Source: Cephalopachus bancanus (lineage: Eukaryota; Chordata; Mammalia; Primates; Tarsiidae). From it: DNA of 64,000 bases. The notes under the pieces are model-generated. The model was not told the origin of the DNA and made no database searches. It saw nothing but the letters and a program-made list of their open reading frames with translations. The stretch covers positions 1,736,001 through 1,800,000 of the forward strand of contig JAPVLO010000277.1 of the NCBI GenBank assembly GCA_027257055.1, written 5' to 3'. Positions 1 through 12,230 of the stretch are shown piece by piece; position 1 is the stretch's first letter; each line of letters starts with the position of its first letter. The translations under genes and the position numbers were made by a program.

Positions 1-50
1 GTGGTGGCTGGGGATTAAGCTCTACTAGTCTGCCCTACTCTCAAGGACTC

Positions 51-95
<45 letters not shown>

Positions 96-146
96 GTGTG
101 TGTGCACGTGCTTCTGTGTTTGTGGTGGCTGGGGATTAAGCTCTAC
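1..146. repeat. (TG)n microsatellite flanked by a duplicated 25-bp segment
   Basis: A TG run occupies about 53-104 with two interruptions. The same 25 bases, beginning GTGGTGGCTGGGGATTAAGC, occur at 1-25 and at 122-146, so the microsatellite lies inside a 121-bp duplication unit cut by the window edge. No gene is seen here. Confidence 0.9.
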
Positions 147-254
147 CTCCTGGGTTGGGGAGTATTCACAGACGTAGTTTGGAATTCTTTTGTAAGTAAG
201 GTTTAGCTTTTTCCACCCCAAAATAGATATTTTAACTTACCATTGTGCAGTCAC

Positions 255-780
255 TTCATAGTATAGTGATGACAATTTCCTAGACACTTAATGGGTACAT
301 ACCGTGTGCCAGACACTGCTGATTTTAGGGATGATGATCTTTTTAAGGCCATATGCCTCCTTGAAAAACTGATACAGGTTTTTTTCTCCAAAGACAGTAA
401 TATATACGGAATTCTACATACAATTTTAGGGAGTTCACAGACCTTGGAAACTATTAGACTTAGTTAAGACAGTGTCTGTCCTCCAGTAATTCAATCCAGC
501 TGAAAAGACAGGCCAGTCAGAGAAATAGAATAGGATGTTGCATGCTCTCAGGTAGTAGTTTTGCTTTGGATGAGGGGATAGGGAAGGCTACAGAGAGGAG
601 GTGTCATTTGAATTTGGCCTTGAAGAATGAGAAAGTGTTAAGCCAACAAAAGGGTAGATAAACATTGTAAGCAGAGGAAACAGAACCAGCGCTGCCCTTT
701 CCAGAGAGCAAGTGAAGGGACAGAGTAACCTCATCTGCGGTGCCATGGAACTACCACGCACTCCCCGAAATGATGTCATG
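255..780 (-). repeat. L2 LINE 3' fragment, antisense
   Basis: Read on the + strand, 265-330 resembles the reverse complement of the L2 3' end (a degenerate form of the segment around TACTGTGTGCCAGGCACTG). The stretch 570-640 resembles the L2 segment usually written GGCATTTGAGCTGGGCCTTGAAGGATGAG. The match is diverged and the limits are approximate. Confidence 0.6.
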
Positions 781-784
781 AAAA

Positions 785-2470
785 GGGCACTTCACCTCTA
801 GGGTACTGTCTCCAAAAATCCACGACCCCGGTCTAATCGGGGAAAACATCAGGCCAACACAAACGGAGGAACATCTTGTTCCTCAGGAAGTGGTGAGGAT
901 TCTGATCTTGCCACAGTGAAAAAGGGCATGAGAGATGGGCTGGACACACAGGTGGAGGTAGCAGAAGGCCAGGACATGTGGATGGAGGCCGGAGGAAGCC
1001 AGGACACACCAGCGGACGTAGGAAGAGGCCAGGACCCACGCGTGAGGTAGGAGGAAGCCTAGAGCGGACAAGAAGTGGATGGCTTCGCAGTGTCTGCGTT
1101 CTATCATGTCTGCATAACTGCTTGTTATTTGTACACACTGTTTTCATCTGCAGTCTTGCAGCTGGTGATGTCCTCTTGCAGGCATGTATGGGGAGGTGTG
1201 GGGCGGGGAGATGTGGGCTGATTTCTGAGGTCTGTATATGAAGGGGTTGGCAAGTTAGTGGGCCAGAAGGCACTGGGGGCTGGAGACGTTTATTGTGTTG
1301 CAAGTTGGGAGAGACTTGAGTGTGTTTACTGAAAGGAAGGCCTCAGGAGAGGAGGAAAACAGGTAGCTGAAATAAGGCTCCTTCATGTGGAAAGGGCGGC
1401 GCATACACAGAGCAGGGGCTTCCTTCACAGGAGCAATGAGGACATGGTCTAATTTGTGCTGAGCTGTAATGTCTGTCGGTTATTTGGAACCATCAGACTC
1501 ACATAAAACCTACCGTTGGCTTCCAGGTGAGTTCACCTGTGGCCTGGACTCTCGGAGAGTCTTGCAGTTACTGTATTCATTGTGCTTATTTGATTCCTAC
1601 CTTTAGTGTGTTCAAGATCTTTGATAGATTCTGGTGGTAGAACTTTCAGAGCATCCATGCCCTTGATGAGCTTGGTTGAGGTCATTAAAGATATAGAATA
1701 AGAATATACAAAGGATCAAAGATAGATGTAATATGGGAAGTTCTGCAGCTCTTTGTTGTGCTTTGGGCTACAGGCTTTGGCCAGAGCAGTTTATTCTGTC
1801 TTCATGCCTTGGGGTGCTGGGACATGAAGTTATGGTCCGTAGCAGTCTATCTTGTTATAAATAGTTTTTACTTAGAAATGCATTCAGTTGGTTCTCTATT
1901 CAGTGAATCAACACTTGATGTTTTTCCTTTTATCTTAGTCACTTTAACTATAGCTATGAAAAGGACTGATTTTCTTCTCTTTTAACGTAGATCACAGTGT
2001 AAGTCGTTAATTTCTAATTGGTTAGATACTATTTATTAAAAAATTGAGTCTTTTATGAGAGAAATTGTCCCTGATTTAGGCATTAACACTTAGCATGTGT
2101 GTGTGTACATAAGTTTGACCCTATGCTTAAAAAAAGGAGGGTTTTGGTCATTGTTATGAAACCCTTTGGGCATGATATTGGAATTGACTTTGGAAATTAA
2201 TTTAAAATGAAAATTCATTAGTCAGCCATTACTTTGCATTTATATTCTTTCTGCTCTAAATTTTTAGGTGAAAACATATGCTCTTACTTAAAATACTCAT
2301 AAATTGTATGCTGAAGTTTTATTGTTGAAAAACTGTCTACTATTGTAATTGTAAATAGATAACTCACTGTAAAGAAACTTTTTTTGGGCAATGGATTTTT
2401 GCAAAGAACTGTTAACAAGTTACATGATTTGTACCAATAATAGACTCGGAAACCTTTAGTACATTTTGTG
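785..2470. other. No gene recognised; unassigned sequence
   Basis: The part 830-1260 is GC-richer, with short degenerate purine-rich near-repeats of the kind AGGAAGCCAGGACAC about 40-50 bp apart (920-1075). Open frames there on both strands lack splice sites or domains. A strong 5' splice-like site (CCAG/GTGAGT) sits at 1527, but every frame upstream of it is closed. The rest is AT-rich and unremarkable. Confidence 0.5.
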
Positions 2471-2475
2471 TCTCT

Positions 2476-3260
2476 GGGCTTTCATTCAACAGATCTTTGT
2501 GGAGGACTGGGGATATGGCTCCTGCTCTAAGCTTCCATCTAGTGAGGAGACACACAGACCGAGATAGGGAGGGTGGAGAAGGGAGTGGAAGTGAGAGGCC
2601 TGCTTGGTGGGAAGCCGCCTGCCTCTTGAAGATGGTGAGATCTGCACCCGAGGGATGGGGAGAAGCTGGGGAAGAGTGAGGAGGGATATTCCCGGCTGAG
2701 GGACACGAAGAGAGTGTGCCAGGGCGGGGAGAGGGGGCCTGGCGACGAGGGCCTCTGGCGGAAGGTCCTGTTTGGGGCAGCGAAGCCACTGACCGGAGGT
2801 GACGGGATTTGCACTTGGTAAGATCACTCTGACTGCAGTGGAGTTGAGTGGGGCAGAGTGGAAAATAGGCTTGCCGGGCTCGGTGGCTCAGCCTGTAATC
2901 CCGCGCCTTTGGGAGGCTGAGGTGAGTGGATTGCCTGAGCCCGCGGGTTCGAGACCCGCCTGGGCAGCGAGAACTCATCTCTGCAATAAATCAAAAAATC
3001 AGCTGGGCATGGTAGCGCATGCCTGTAATTCCGGCTACTTGGAAGGCTGAGGCGGAAGGATTGCCGGAGCCCAGCAGGTCGAGGCTGCGGTGACTGGAAG
3101 CGGCCACTGCACTCCAGTCTGGGCGACAGAGTGAGACTCCAACTCAAAAAAAAAAAAAGGAAAAAGAAAAGAAAATAGGCTTGCACGAAGTTGGAGCAAA
3201 GGCGGGGAGCCCCGTTAGACTTCTGTAGTGCAGATGTCTCTGCAAGGGCTGGGAATGGTG
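2476..3260 (-). repeat. L2 LINE 3' fragment, antisense, split by an Alu
   Basis: The + strand shows the reverse complement of the L2 3' region: the CATTCAACAGATCT start, then a segment near 2800-2845 matching the L2 motif around AGATCACTCTGGCTGC. After the Alu at 2874-3170 the L2 order resumes with a diverged form of the GGAAGCAGGGAGACC segment. The large minus-strand open frame at 2412-2978 is an accident of this repeat. Confidence 0.7.
2874..3170 (+). mobile_element. Alu SINE, young lineage-specific type, with TSD
   Basis: A complete dimeric Alu running from CCGGGCTCGGTGGCTCAGCC to an A-rich tail. The 14-bp TSD GAAAATAGGCTTGC is perfect at 2861-2874 and 3171-3184, which proves insertion into the surrounding L2. 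The tail follows GACTCCAACTC, the signature of the main Alu group in this window. Confidence 0.95.
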
Positions 3261-3261
3261 C

Positions 3262-4240
3262 TTCGTGAGAACTCTGTGCCCAACTCTGTGTTCTGACAGA
3301 CTGCAAAAGTTGTCCGCTGAAAACCATGTCCGTGTGTAAAACAAACAGCTGTTGCCCTCTTTAGGAAGTGCACAGCTTTATTTATGTGTATTTAGTTCTT
3401 GAATCCCGTTTGAAGATCCTGAATTCCAGTAAGGATCCGTACCCCGAAGATAATGCACAGCTCTTGTGAAATCTTTATTATTTCCTTGGTGGGAGCTCCC
3501 TTGTTTATTTTATAAAATGAATTTTTAATATATTCAGATTATAAAATCTTTGGTCATATTGATTTAAAAACATACTTTCCCTTTCAGTTGTAAACATATC
3601 AAACTACCACTCTGGAATATACTTGGCTCTTAATTAACTGGTAAGGCCCAAATGTTAAATGGTGCTATTTAAAAATTGGAAGCCTGGAGCAAGACAGGGA
3701 GGCTGTGGTGACCTTAGCCAAGCCACACGGAATCTTTCTGGGTAATTAAGCTTGGAAAATGAGCACAGTTCTGGGGAGTATGGAGTATCAAGACTGGAGA
3801 AGCAGGTGCCAGTGGTTGAGGGCCTCAGGATGAAACCATGATCCTGCCAGAAGATTCTTTGTTTTTTCCATCTCGAGTGCAGCTCACATTATGTGAAACT
3901 GTGCTGCTCGGAGCCCTTTTGTATTCCTTGATTTTCTTTCCCTTCCAGGAGATATAGAAACTTTTACATAGCAGATTTCTGGGAGTATGATAGAATTTTA
4001 GGATTTAATTTTGAGTCCTTAAAGGAGCATGGTCTTACCTTACTGAGATGACTTGAAGAAAGGATACAAGGCAGTTAATGGAAAGAAAAGAGAACAGAGG
4101 AGAGGATTATTTTTGTCTGTTTTAAAGGATGGGAACGTGGATAACTCTTATAGGCAAAGAAGGACCCAATAGAAAAGAGAGATTACTGGAAACTCTATTA
4201 CTTATTTTAAAAGAAAACTACAAAAACACAGATTGATACC
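3262..4240. other. No gene recognised
   Basis: AT-rich sequence. A strong 3' splice-like site (TTTCTTTCCCTTCCAG, ending 3948) is followed by a short open stretch, but no convincing 5' splice site follows, so no exon is called. Confidence 0.5.
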
Positions 4241-4795
4241 TTCCCAGAGTTAGCTAAACTTTGAGTTTTGACGGTGTAATCTCCAAGACTGCCTCACTTC
4301 TGATATCAACTGCAAGTTCAGGGTGTTTCCAAACCACCTTCAGGTTGGATCATAGAAGAGCTCACAGAATTCCCTGAAAGCTATGATATTCATGGTTCTG
4401 CCTTACTGAAGGGAAAAGATACAGATCAAAATCAGCCAAAGAAAGAGATGCATAGGGCAGGATCTGGGAAAGTTCCAGTGTGAGTCTGGGCAGTGTTACC
4501 TGTGCTAGTATTGATGTGTGACACTACACATGGAGTGTTGCCAATCAAGGAAACTTTCTTGAACTTTGGTGTTTAAACAGAGTTTATTAGGGCCTCATGG
4601 CATAGACTTTATCGATTGACTGCCCATGGAGTTGAACTCAGTCTCCATGTCTGCTGATACGGCGTGGTCCAAAGCTGTCACCCTAAATCGCATGACTGGT
4701 CTTTCTGGCATGGCCAGCCTCCACACTAAAGGAGGACACTTCTCTTAGATGCAACACAGATTACCTCCCAGAAACTGAGAACAAAGGCCAGATCT
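4240..4795 (-). mobile_element. Probable ERV-type LTR fragment, antisense
   Basis: The order of words on the + strand (CACAGAATTCCCTGAAAGC, GATACAGATCAAAATCAGCC, then GAGTTTATTAGGGCC, which on the minus strand supplies an AATAAA-like signal) is what I remember from an ancient ERV LTR family read backwards. I cannot name the subfamily, and no internal viral gene is attached. The limits are approximate. Confidence 0.45.
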
Positions 4796-4799
4796 CTGT

Positions 4800-5175
4800 G
4801 TAGGCAGAGTCAACTTCTTTATTACACACATTAGGATTTTAAAAAGGATTGCCTTGAGTTTTGTGTTGGGGCTGGTCTTGAAGGGCAAGGGTGGAAGCAG
4901 AGAGACCAATTAGGAAGACTCTTTCTGCAGTCCATACAGGATGTTGGCTTGACCCCTGGTGATAAGGTAGGGGTAATAAGTAGTTGGGTCTGGAAATGTT
5001 TTGAAGAGAGCGGCAGCAGGATTTGTTGATGGATTGAATGTAAGTATGTGAGAAAGAGAAGGAGCCTCTTGAGGCTTTTGGCTTGAGCATCTGGAAGGAC
5101 AGAGATGTCATTACTGAGATACTGGAAAGTTCGTTGGGTATCATAAGTAGGTGGCTGCCTACAACTACCACCAGT
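4800..5175 (-). repeat. L2 LINE 3' fragment, antisense
   Basis: The sequence matches the reverse complement of the L2 3' end: a GGTGGAAGCAGAGAGACCAA segment, then a GATTTGTTGATGGATTGAAT segment, then a GCTTGAGCATCTGGA segment, in the usual L2 order. The minus-strand open frame at 4839-5171 falls inside it and is not a gene. Confidence 0.8.
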
Positions 5176-5179
5176 TAAG

Positions 5180-6594
5180 AGGAGACCAGAAAAGCCAGGC
5201 CTATACTGGTGATGTGTTGCAGCTAATTAAAAGAAATGCATTCCTTGAGTTTCAGATATCTGGAAACCATCTGTTGTGCTTTATAACCCCCCTTGAGGGC
5301 TCTGAATGAACAAAAGACCAACTTAAATGAATTTATTATTCTTATATGAGTTCCTCTCTAACACCATCAAAGCTTCTAAACTGTATTTAGATTTTAAATT
5401 TATTTTCAAGAAGCAAGAGTAGTAGAGTTTCTGGACCCAAAGTTATTCAACCGATTGAAACTGGTCACATTTTCAGAAATTATTGTTCTGTATGTTATGC
5501 ATGTTCCTTGCACGAGTGATTTCATAGTTCTTCATTTTTCACAGAGGCCTTAGTTTCTTCATGCTCTCTGTTAACCCAGTAAATTGGTTTATTTGGGTCA
5601 GTTGAGAGTAGTTATCTAAAGGCACTGTTAAGATGAAGCCCAGTTGTTCATGGAGCTTTCCTTTTATTTTGATGGTGGTTTTTTTGCATAGGCTCAGTGT
5701 CTTTATTGATTTAAACTGTGAGTGTTGGCAGTTATAATACATTGGATAATTTGGAATCATCTAATTGTAATTCAAAAGTTAGTAATAAAATTCTTCCAAA
5801 TAGCTGGATTTTGTTAGTGTTAATCTGTGATCATCTTCAGAAGAATACCAAACCTTTTGGGTATCCATCTATATCAGGATGTAGCTTGTCATCACTGGCA
5901 AATCTGTCAACTAGAGTTTGGGCTGGTTTGAAGCCCCAGTGAACCAGTGATGTTTTTGGAGGGAGTGAAAACAGTGTTTAGGACTGCATACTAATTGGGA
6001 ATTGTTATTAGATGGTTATTTGTTTATGTTGGTGGTTGAAAGAAAAAACCAGGAAAGGAATATTCTGCTTAAAAGCTGGTTGAGAATCAGATTGTCATTT
6101 TTTGGCTTTGTGATTTAGTTCTCTTGTACTAACTTTATTCTGTTCACTTGTTATATGAAAGTAAAGAGATTAGTGAAATAAAGCACTTAGGTGTTTATTG
6201 AAGTTAAAATAGAGAGTGTGAGAATCTTTATTCGGAACATATAGTTATTAGAAAAAAGTTCAGTGAAAGATCTCCAGGTGCAAGACATCTAATCCTGGCA
6301 AGAATAGTTATTTTTCAGTGGTGGATGGGTTGGGTTTACTTTACTTTCTTCCTCCCTTCTTCCTCCCGTCTCACTCTTCCTTCCTCTGTCCTTCCCATGA
6401 TTAATTATATATCCAGATTTTTAAAAAACCCAGTAAATGTAGTGTCAACTTAGCTTTAAAAATGTACTCAGCCTTGAATGATGTAGGTAAGATGAGCAGC
6501 GTGCCCAAATATTTTCTGGAATCAGAGGCTAAAGAGCTTTATCCACAATGTTTCCGGGAGGAGAGGGTCACTGTAGGCAAAGAGCCCTTGAGTG
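5180..6594. other. No gene recognised
   Basis: AT-rich unique-looking sequence with a pyrimidine-rich patch at 6340-6400 (CTTCCTCC-type). No open frame with splice sites or familiar domains was seen on either strand. Confidence 0.5.
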
Positions 6595-6604
6595 TTCTTC
6601 AGAG

Positions 6605-6930
6605 GGCCGAGCTCGGTGGTGGCTCAGCCTGTAATCCCAGCACTTTGGGAGGCCGAGGCGAGGGAATTGCCTGAGTCCATGAGCTCGAGACCAGTCCGGG
6701 GAACTTGGCGAGACTTCGTCTTTACAGTAAATCAAAAATTAGCCAGGTGTGGTAGCGCACACCTGTAGTGCCAGGTGTGGTAGCGCACACCTGTAGTGCC
6801 AGCTACCTGTAAGGCTGAGGTGGAAGGATCGCTGGAGCTCAGCAGTTTGATGGTGGGGTGGCTGTGAGTGTGCCACGGCACTCCAGCCTGGATGACAGAG
6901 TGAGATTCCAACTCAAAAAAAAAAAAAGAA
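6605..6930 (+). mobile_element. Alu SINE with TSD and internal 28-bp tandem duplication
   Basis: Dimeric Alu with the 10-bp TSD TTCTTCAGAG at 6595-6604 and 6931-6940. At the start of the right monomer a 28-bp block beginning CCAGGTGTGGTAGCGCACAC is repeated head to tail at 6743-6770 and 6771-6798, making this copy longer than its relatives. Confidence 0.95.
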
Positions 6931-6940
6931 TTCTTCAGAG

Positions 6941-7690
6941 AAGTTCTCCCTACCCTACACACAATTGATGCCACTTATTTATTCCTGTACTTTAATTGTC
7001 TTTGCTGTTGGGAAGTTTTTCTTAAGAGCTTACTTGTATTCTGTATTCTTCAGCAAGAGTCTATGTATTCTGTGTATTCCTTCAATATAAGTTGAGGAAA
7101 AAGTGACTTCTTTGTTTTTATAGTAATTTGTTAATAAGTTTGATCATCATTGTTTTCCTTTTTCCTATGGTCTTGATTTTAAATTGTGTTTTACTTTCAG
7201 TTTCATATCCTTTTGAACAGGACCTATTCTTTCTCTCCCTACATGCACTAAGTATGATCCCATTGGCTTGCCAAAATTGTATATTTAGGCTAGGTTTATT
7301 AATTATTGTTTTCCTTACTGATGAAAGCTAGCAGGAACTTTAAAAGCTGATTTGTAACGGTATTTTTAAAGTGGGGAAAATGTGAGGAAAAAGGGAATGT
7401 GAATGGATGTATTGAAAAAGCTTGAGAAAAATATTTTTGTTGAAAGATTATCCAGTGAATCTTGGGTCCAGATTTTCTGAAACGACGACTAAGGTTTGTC
7501 TGATCTGAATTCACAGCGCCTTCAGACTGCCCTATTGCTTCTGCTGTCACTGCCGCGTGGCTTAGCGTGAGTTTTTAGGGAAACGTCACATCATGTTTAC
7601 ATGAGTGGAACTATTTTAGATTCTCCCCTTACCGATATTGAATCAAGATTAAAATCTTGCCATTCTCAACAGAGTGAGTAATAGAACATT
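6941..7690. other. No gene recognised
   Basis: AT-rich sequence. Hydrophobic short open frames on the + strand near 7128-7331 have no start context, splice sites or family resemblance. Confidence 0.5.
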
Positions 7691-7700
7691 ATAATAATTT

Positions 7701-7989
7701 TTTTTTTTTTGAGTCGGAGTCTCACTCCGTCGCCCAGACTGGAGTGCAGTGGCCGCTCCCAGCCACCGCAGCCCCGACCCGCTGGGCTCTGGCGATCCTT
7801 CCGCCTCAGCCTTCCAAGAAGCCGGAACTACAGGCGCGCGCTGCCACGCCCGGCTGATTTTTTGATTTATTGTAGAGATGAGGTCTCGCCAAGTTGCCCA
7901 GGTGGGTCTCGAACCCGCAGGCTCAGGCAATCTACTCACCTCAGCCTCCCAAGGCGCGGGATTACAGGCTGAGCCACCGAGCTGGCTTG
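7701..7989 (-). mobile_element. Alu SINE, young lineage-specific type, antisense, with TSD
   Basis: Begins with a T-run and GAGTCGGAGTCTCACTCCGT and ends GAGCCACCGAGCTGGC. The TSD TAATAATTTT flanks it (about 7692 and 7990). CpG positions are well preserved, suggesting a recent insertion. Confidence 0.95.
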
Positions 7990-8790
7990 TAATAATTTTA
8001 TATATTTATCTTATAGTTATCTACAGTCCTACAAAATAGTTTTTCAAAGTAAATGTAAATATTTTGAAATCTAATGGCTCTTTATATAAACATACACCCA
8101 CTAAGTGTGGCAATGTGTGATATATTTTATTAGTGTAAATCAACTTGCATTAAATTTCAATAAACATGATTTAAAATTGGGAAAGAAAAATGAAATAGAC
8201 AATTTTAAGATTACTTACTTTCACGAGTAGAACTTCGCAGATTTTGAGGACTGTTGTGACAAGAATTGTTTTTCAAATGTCCAATGAGTATTTATGTCAC
8301 TGGGGGAAAAGAGGACCTAGAAGACTCCCCTGAAGTGGTTCGGGAATGTGGTAATAGCAGCACATCTTCAGGGCTGCTCACAAAAGAGCTGTGTATGAAG
8401 CAGGTTAGTTTGGATTCCCTTTTTCTTGAGAGGAATTCTAACATAATTTTAAATTACAGAAAGATTACAGAAGAACTCTACACAGTGAATACAGTGAAAA
8501 ATATGCGCCTTTATTATGCTTGAAGGGAGGTATAAAAACGAAAAGGGGAGGGAGGAAAATAACAAATTTCCAGATTGGAAGGAATTTTCAGAGCTCATTC
8601 TTAAGAGGTCATTCTGTCCAGATCCCTTTTCTCAGATCCTCAGATATTCCAGTTTAAGAAAGAAGGTGGTCACTTCTTGGCTCTGTGGAGTGGGGGAGAA
8701 AAAACCAAAATCTCAGGGAAGGGACTCATGTAATTAAATTTACTTTCACCTTGTTTTCTGTACATGGTTTATGCATAAAGGACAAAATAA
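7990..8790. other. No gene recognised
   Basis: AT-rich sequence with a few short open frames on the + strand (8266-8523, 8516-8737). Neither has a credible splice or promoter context, and the residue composition suggests chance. Confidence 0.5.
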
Positions 8791-8794
8791 GTTG

Positions 8795-9560
8795 GCTTTT
8801 TTTTTTAAGTGGTACATAGGATTTTATATATTTATGGGGCATGTGATATTTTGTTACATGGGTAGAATGTGTAATGAATGATCAAGTCAGGGTATTTAGG
8901 GTTCCTTACCTTTAGCATTTATTATTTCTATGTATTGGAAACATTTCAAGTCCTCTCTTCTAGCTACTTTTGAAATAGACGATACACTGTTGCTATTATA
9001 GTCACCCCACTCCTAACTGTATGTTTGTAGCCGTTGACCATTCTCTTATCACACTGCTCTCCTGTCCACACCCACTTCCCAGCCTCTGGTGTCTATCATT
9101 TTGTCTACCTCCACGAGATCAACTTTTATATCTCCCACATGTGAATGAGAACAATGCAATATTTGTCTTTCTATGTCTGGCTTATTTTACTTGACATGAT
9201 GACTTTCAGTTCCATCCAAGTTGCTGCAAATGACATGGTTTTATTCATTCTTATGGCCAAATAGTACTTAATTGTGTATATATACCATATTTAAAAAAAT
9301 CCATTTGTGCCTTCATGGGCACTTATGTTGACTCCCTATTTTGGCTGTTGTGAATAGTGCTGCAGTAAACATGGGGGTACAGGTATCTCTTTCGTATACT
9401 GATTTTCTTTTCTTTGGATAAATACTCAATAGTGGGATTTCTGTATTGTATGGTAGTTTTAGTTTTTTTAGTTATTTGAGAAATTGCCGTACTGTTTTCC
9501 ATAGTGGCAGGGCTAATTCACATTCCCACCAACAGTAACAGTGTTGTTGTTTTTTTTAAA
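8795..9560 (-). mobile_element. L1 LINE 3' end, antisense
   Basis: The + strand carries the familiar reverse complement of the L1 3' end: TTGTTACATGGGTAGAATG, a CACATGTGAATGAGAACA segment, GTTCCATCCAAGTTGCTGCA, then CATTCCCACCAACAGT at the far end. It is 5'-truncated, with no intact ORF2. Confidence 0.85.
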
Positions 9561-9728
9561 TAAACCTTGTGATGCATAGGCATTCTTGAAATATTTTTAT
9601 CTCATTAATTTTTTATGTATTTTTTCACATTACAAAAGTGTGATGCCAGTATGATTTTAAATATCGAAACATTCTGAAGATGAAGTGTAGAGAATATGTA
9701 AAGTATAAGATTTTATATATTTTGAGTA

Positions 9729-10004
9729 AAGTCACGTGTTACATAATGATATTTTGGCTAACAACAGACTGCATATATGACAGTGGTCCCATAAGATGGT
9801 AGTACTGTATTCTTACTGTACCTTTTTCTTTGTTTAGATAAACAAATATTTACCATCGTGCTCCAGTTGCCTACAGGTTTGTAGCCTAGGAGCAGTAGGC
9901 TATACTGATAGTCTAGGTGCGTAGTAGGCGGTACATCTAGGTGTGTGCAAGGATACTGTACAGTGCATTTCTCAGAATGTATCCCGTCAAGCGATGCATG
10001 GCTG
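9729..10004. mobile_element. Non-autonomous Tigger-like (TcMar) DNA transposon
   Basis: Flanked by TA dinucleotides at 9727-9728 and 10005-10006. The ends (GTCACGTGTTACATAATGA and AAGCGATGCATGGCTG) are diverged inverted copies of each other. The inside matches a common non-coding primate Tigger-type element (GGTCCCATAAGATGGTAGTA, GTTTGTAGCCTAGGAGCA). A second copy in the other orientation is at 20012-20343. The class is secure; the subfamily name is not. Confidence 0.75.
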
Positions 10005-10039
10005 TATCTCCCAAAGGCCCCGCTACCCTGTCTCAATCC

Positions 10040-11250
10040 CACTTCCTCGTCGGGAGGGCACACGAGCAGCCCAGAAGACCCCCCAGTTTCCTTCCCTGTT
10101 TTGTCATTCCTCATTTCGAGGCCATCACTGATCTTTCTTTCACTGTAGATGAGTTTGCCCTTTCTAGAATCTTGTGTTAATGGAGGTATACATTGTCTTC
10201 TTTCCTGCTCAGTGTCTTTTACTCAGTATATTTGTTGTCAGACTTATCTATGTTGTTGTGTGGTAATGATGGTTCATTCCTTGTTATTGATCAAAGTATT
10301 GCATTGTATGGAAACACTGGGTTTTGTCCATTCATCTGTTAATGGCTACTTGGGTTGTTTGCAGTTTAGGGCTATTAAACATAAATATACTGTGAATATT
10401 TGTGTACCAGTTTTTGTGTGGACATAGTTTTTTTATTTCTCCTGTGTAGATACTTAAGAGTAGAATAGTTAGGTCATATGGTAGGTATATATTTAAAGTT
10501 CTAAGAAACTGCCAAGCTGTTTTCCAAAGTTTTATATTCCATCAGCTGTGTGAGCATTACAGTTACTTCTTTTCCTTGCTGTATTAGTTTGCTAATGCTG
10601 TCATGACAAAATACCACAGACTAGGTGGCTTGAACACAGAAGGTTATTTCCTCACAGTTCTGGGGTCTGGAAGTCCAAGATCAAGGTGCTGGCGGGATTG
10701 GTTCCCTCTGAGGCCTCTCTCTTTGGCTTGCAGATGGCCCCGCCCTCTAGCTGTGGCTTCACATGGGCTTTTCTCTGCATACACTTCCCTGATGTCAGTT
10801 TTGTGTCTAGATTTCTTCTTACCATAAGGACACTGGTCAGATTGGATTAGGGTCCCCTCACCCCTATTTTAGCTTAATCACCTTTTAAAAGACCTTTTCT
10901 GCAGATACAGTCACATTCCAAGGTACTGGGAGTTAGAACTTCAACAACATATGAATTTTGGGAAGGGGAACATAATTCAGCTCATAACATTTGTCAAGAC
11001 TTGGTATGATCAATTATTGTCATTTTTCCTTTCTCTGAGATGTGTAATGGTGTCTCATTGCATTTTTAATTTGTATTTCTCTAATAACTTGTGATATTGA
11101 ATGTGTTTTTATATTTTGAATATTTTATATTCAAATATTTATTTGCTGTGCGTGTATCTTTGGCAACGTGTGTTGAGATTTCATGCCCATGTTTTAACTG
11201 GATTGTTTGGTTTCTTTTATTACTGATTTTTGAGCAGTTTTTTCCTCTAG
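10040..11250 (-). mobile_element. Old L1 LINE fragment, antisense, split by an LTR
   Basis: The stretches 10040-10579 and 10990-11250 read as one reversed L1 3' region (ATTCATCTGTTAATGGCTAC, GAAACTGCCAAGCTGTTTTCC, then GGTGTCTCATTGCATTTTTA). They are interrupted by a MaLR LTR at 10580-10989, so the L1 is the older insertion. Confidence 0.75.
10580..10989 (-). mobile_element. MaLR-type solitary LTR (MST/THE-like), antisense
   Basis: Starts TGTATTAGTTTGCTAATGCT and ends CAGCTCATAACA, so it has the TG...CA limits. Internal words such as ATACCACAGACTAGGTGGCT and TCACAGTTCTGGGGTCTGGA are typical of the primate MST/THE LTRs in reverse. No internal provirus sequence is present. Confidence 0.85.
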
Positions 11251-11279
11251 GTATGAGTTCTTTTATTATGATTGACATG

Positions 11280-12230
11280 TAAAAATGGTACATTTTTAAT
11301 TTATATAACTTGATAATTTTAGGATAAGTTTATGCCCTTGAAACCATCAACATCATCAAGGATATAACATATCCATCACCTCCCAAACTTTCCTTCCACC
11401 TACTTTTTTTATTAATTATTTATTGTTACTGTTAATAAGCTCTGCCTTCTTAGCAAGTTTTAAGTATACAATATAATAGGCTATCCAGTAGATCTCTAAA
11501 ATTTGTTTATCTTGCAGAATTGAAACTTGGTTCCCTTTAACCGTCACCTTCCCACTTCCCCTCTCTCCAGCTTCTGGCAACTACTATTCTATGAGTTTGA
11601 CTGTTTTAGACTCCACATATAAAAAAGATTTGTGGTATTTGTCTTTTTGAGTCTGGCATATTTCACTTTAACATAATGTCCTCCAGGTCCATTTGTGTTG
11701 TCACAAATGCAGGATGTCCATTCATCTGACAGTGGGCATTGAGGTTGTTTCTATATTTTAGCTATTGTGAATAATGGATCACAAGTTTTTTTGTTTTTAA
11801 ATGAGATCTATACTTTGAAAGCATTTTCTACCTATCTCTGGCCTGTCTTTTTGTTCTTGTAATAATATCTTCTTAGGAGTGGAAGTTTTTAATGTTGATG
11901 ATGTCAGTTTTGTTAACTTGTTTTTTAAACAGGTCATGCTTTTGGTGTGATGTTTTAGAAATCTTTGCCAAATCCAAGAGCACAAAGATCTCCTTCTTTG
12001 TGTACTTCTAGAGCTTTTATAATTTTAGGTTTTACATCTAGTTCCGTGATCCGTTTTATGTTACTTTTTGTATATAGCATAAGTGTGGATTAGAAGTCTG
12101 ATTTGGTTTTGTTTTCCTTTGTTCTTTGAAATACTGAACTTCCAATTGTTCTGTTACCATTTGTTGAGAAGGTTTTTCTTTCTTTACTGAATTGCCCTTG
12201 CATCTTTGTTAACTATCAGCTGAGCGAGTG
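11280..12230 (-). mobile_element. L1 LINE fragment, antisense
   Basis: The + strand shows reversed L1 3' sequence: ATATCCATCACCTCCCAAAC, then TTCTGGCAACTACTATTCTA, TTCATCTGACAGTGGGCATT, and finally the ORF2-side words TCAGTTTTGTTAACTTG and TACCATTTGTTGAGAAGG. Many stops are present, so there is no active LINE. Confidence 0.8.

Noticed and set aside
1430..1526. Sequence before a perfect 5' splice-like site (CCAG/GTGAGT)
   Set aside because: All three frames contain stops, so it is at best non-coding.
2412..2978. 188-codon minus-strand open frame
   Set aside because: It runs through antisense L2 and the head of an Alu. The translation is the usual Alu/L2 nonsense.
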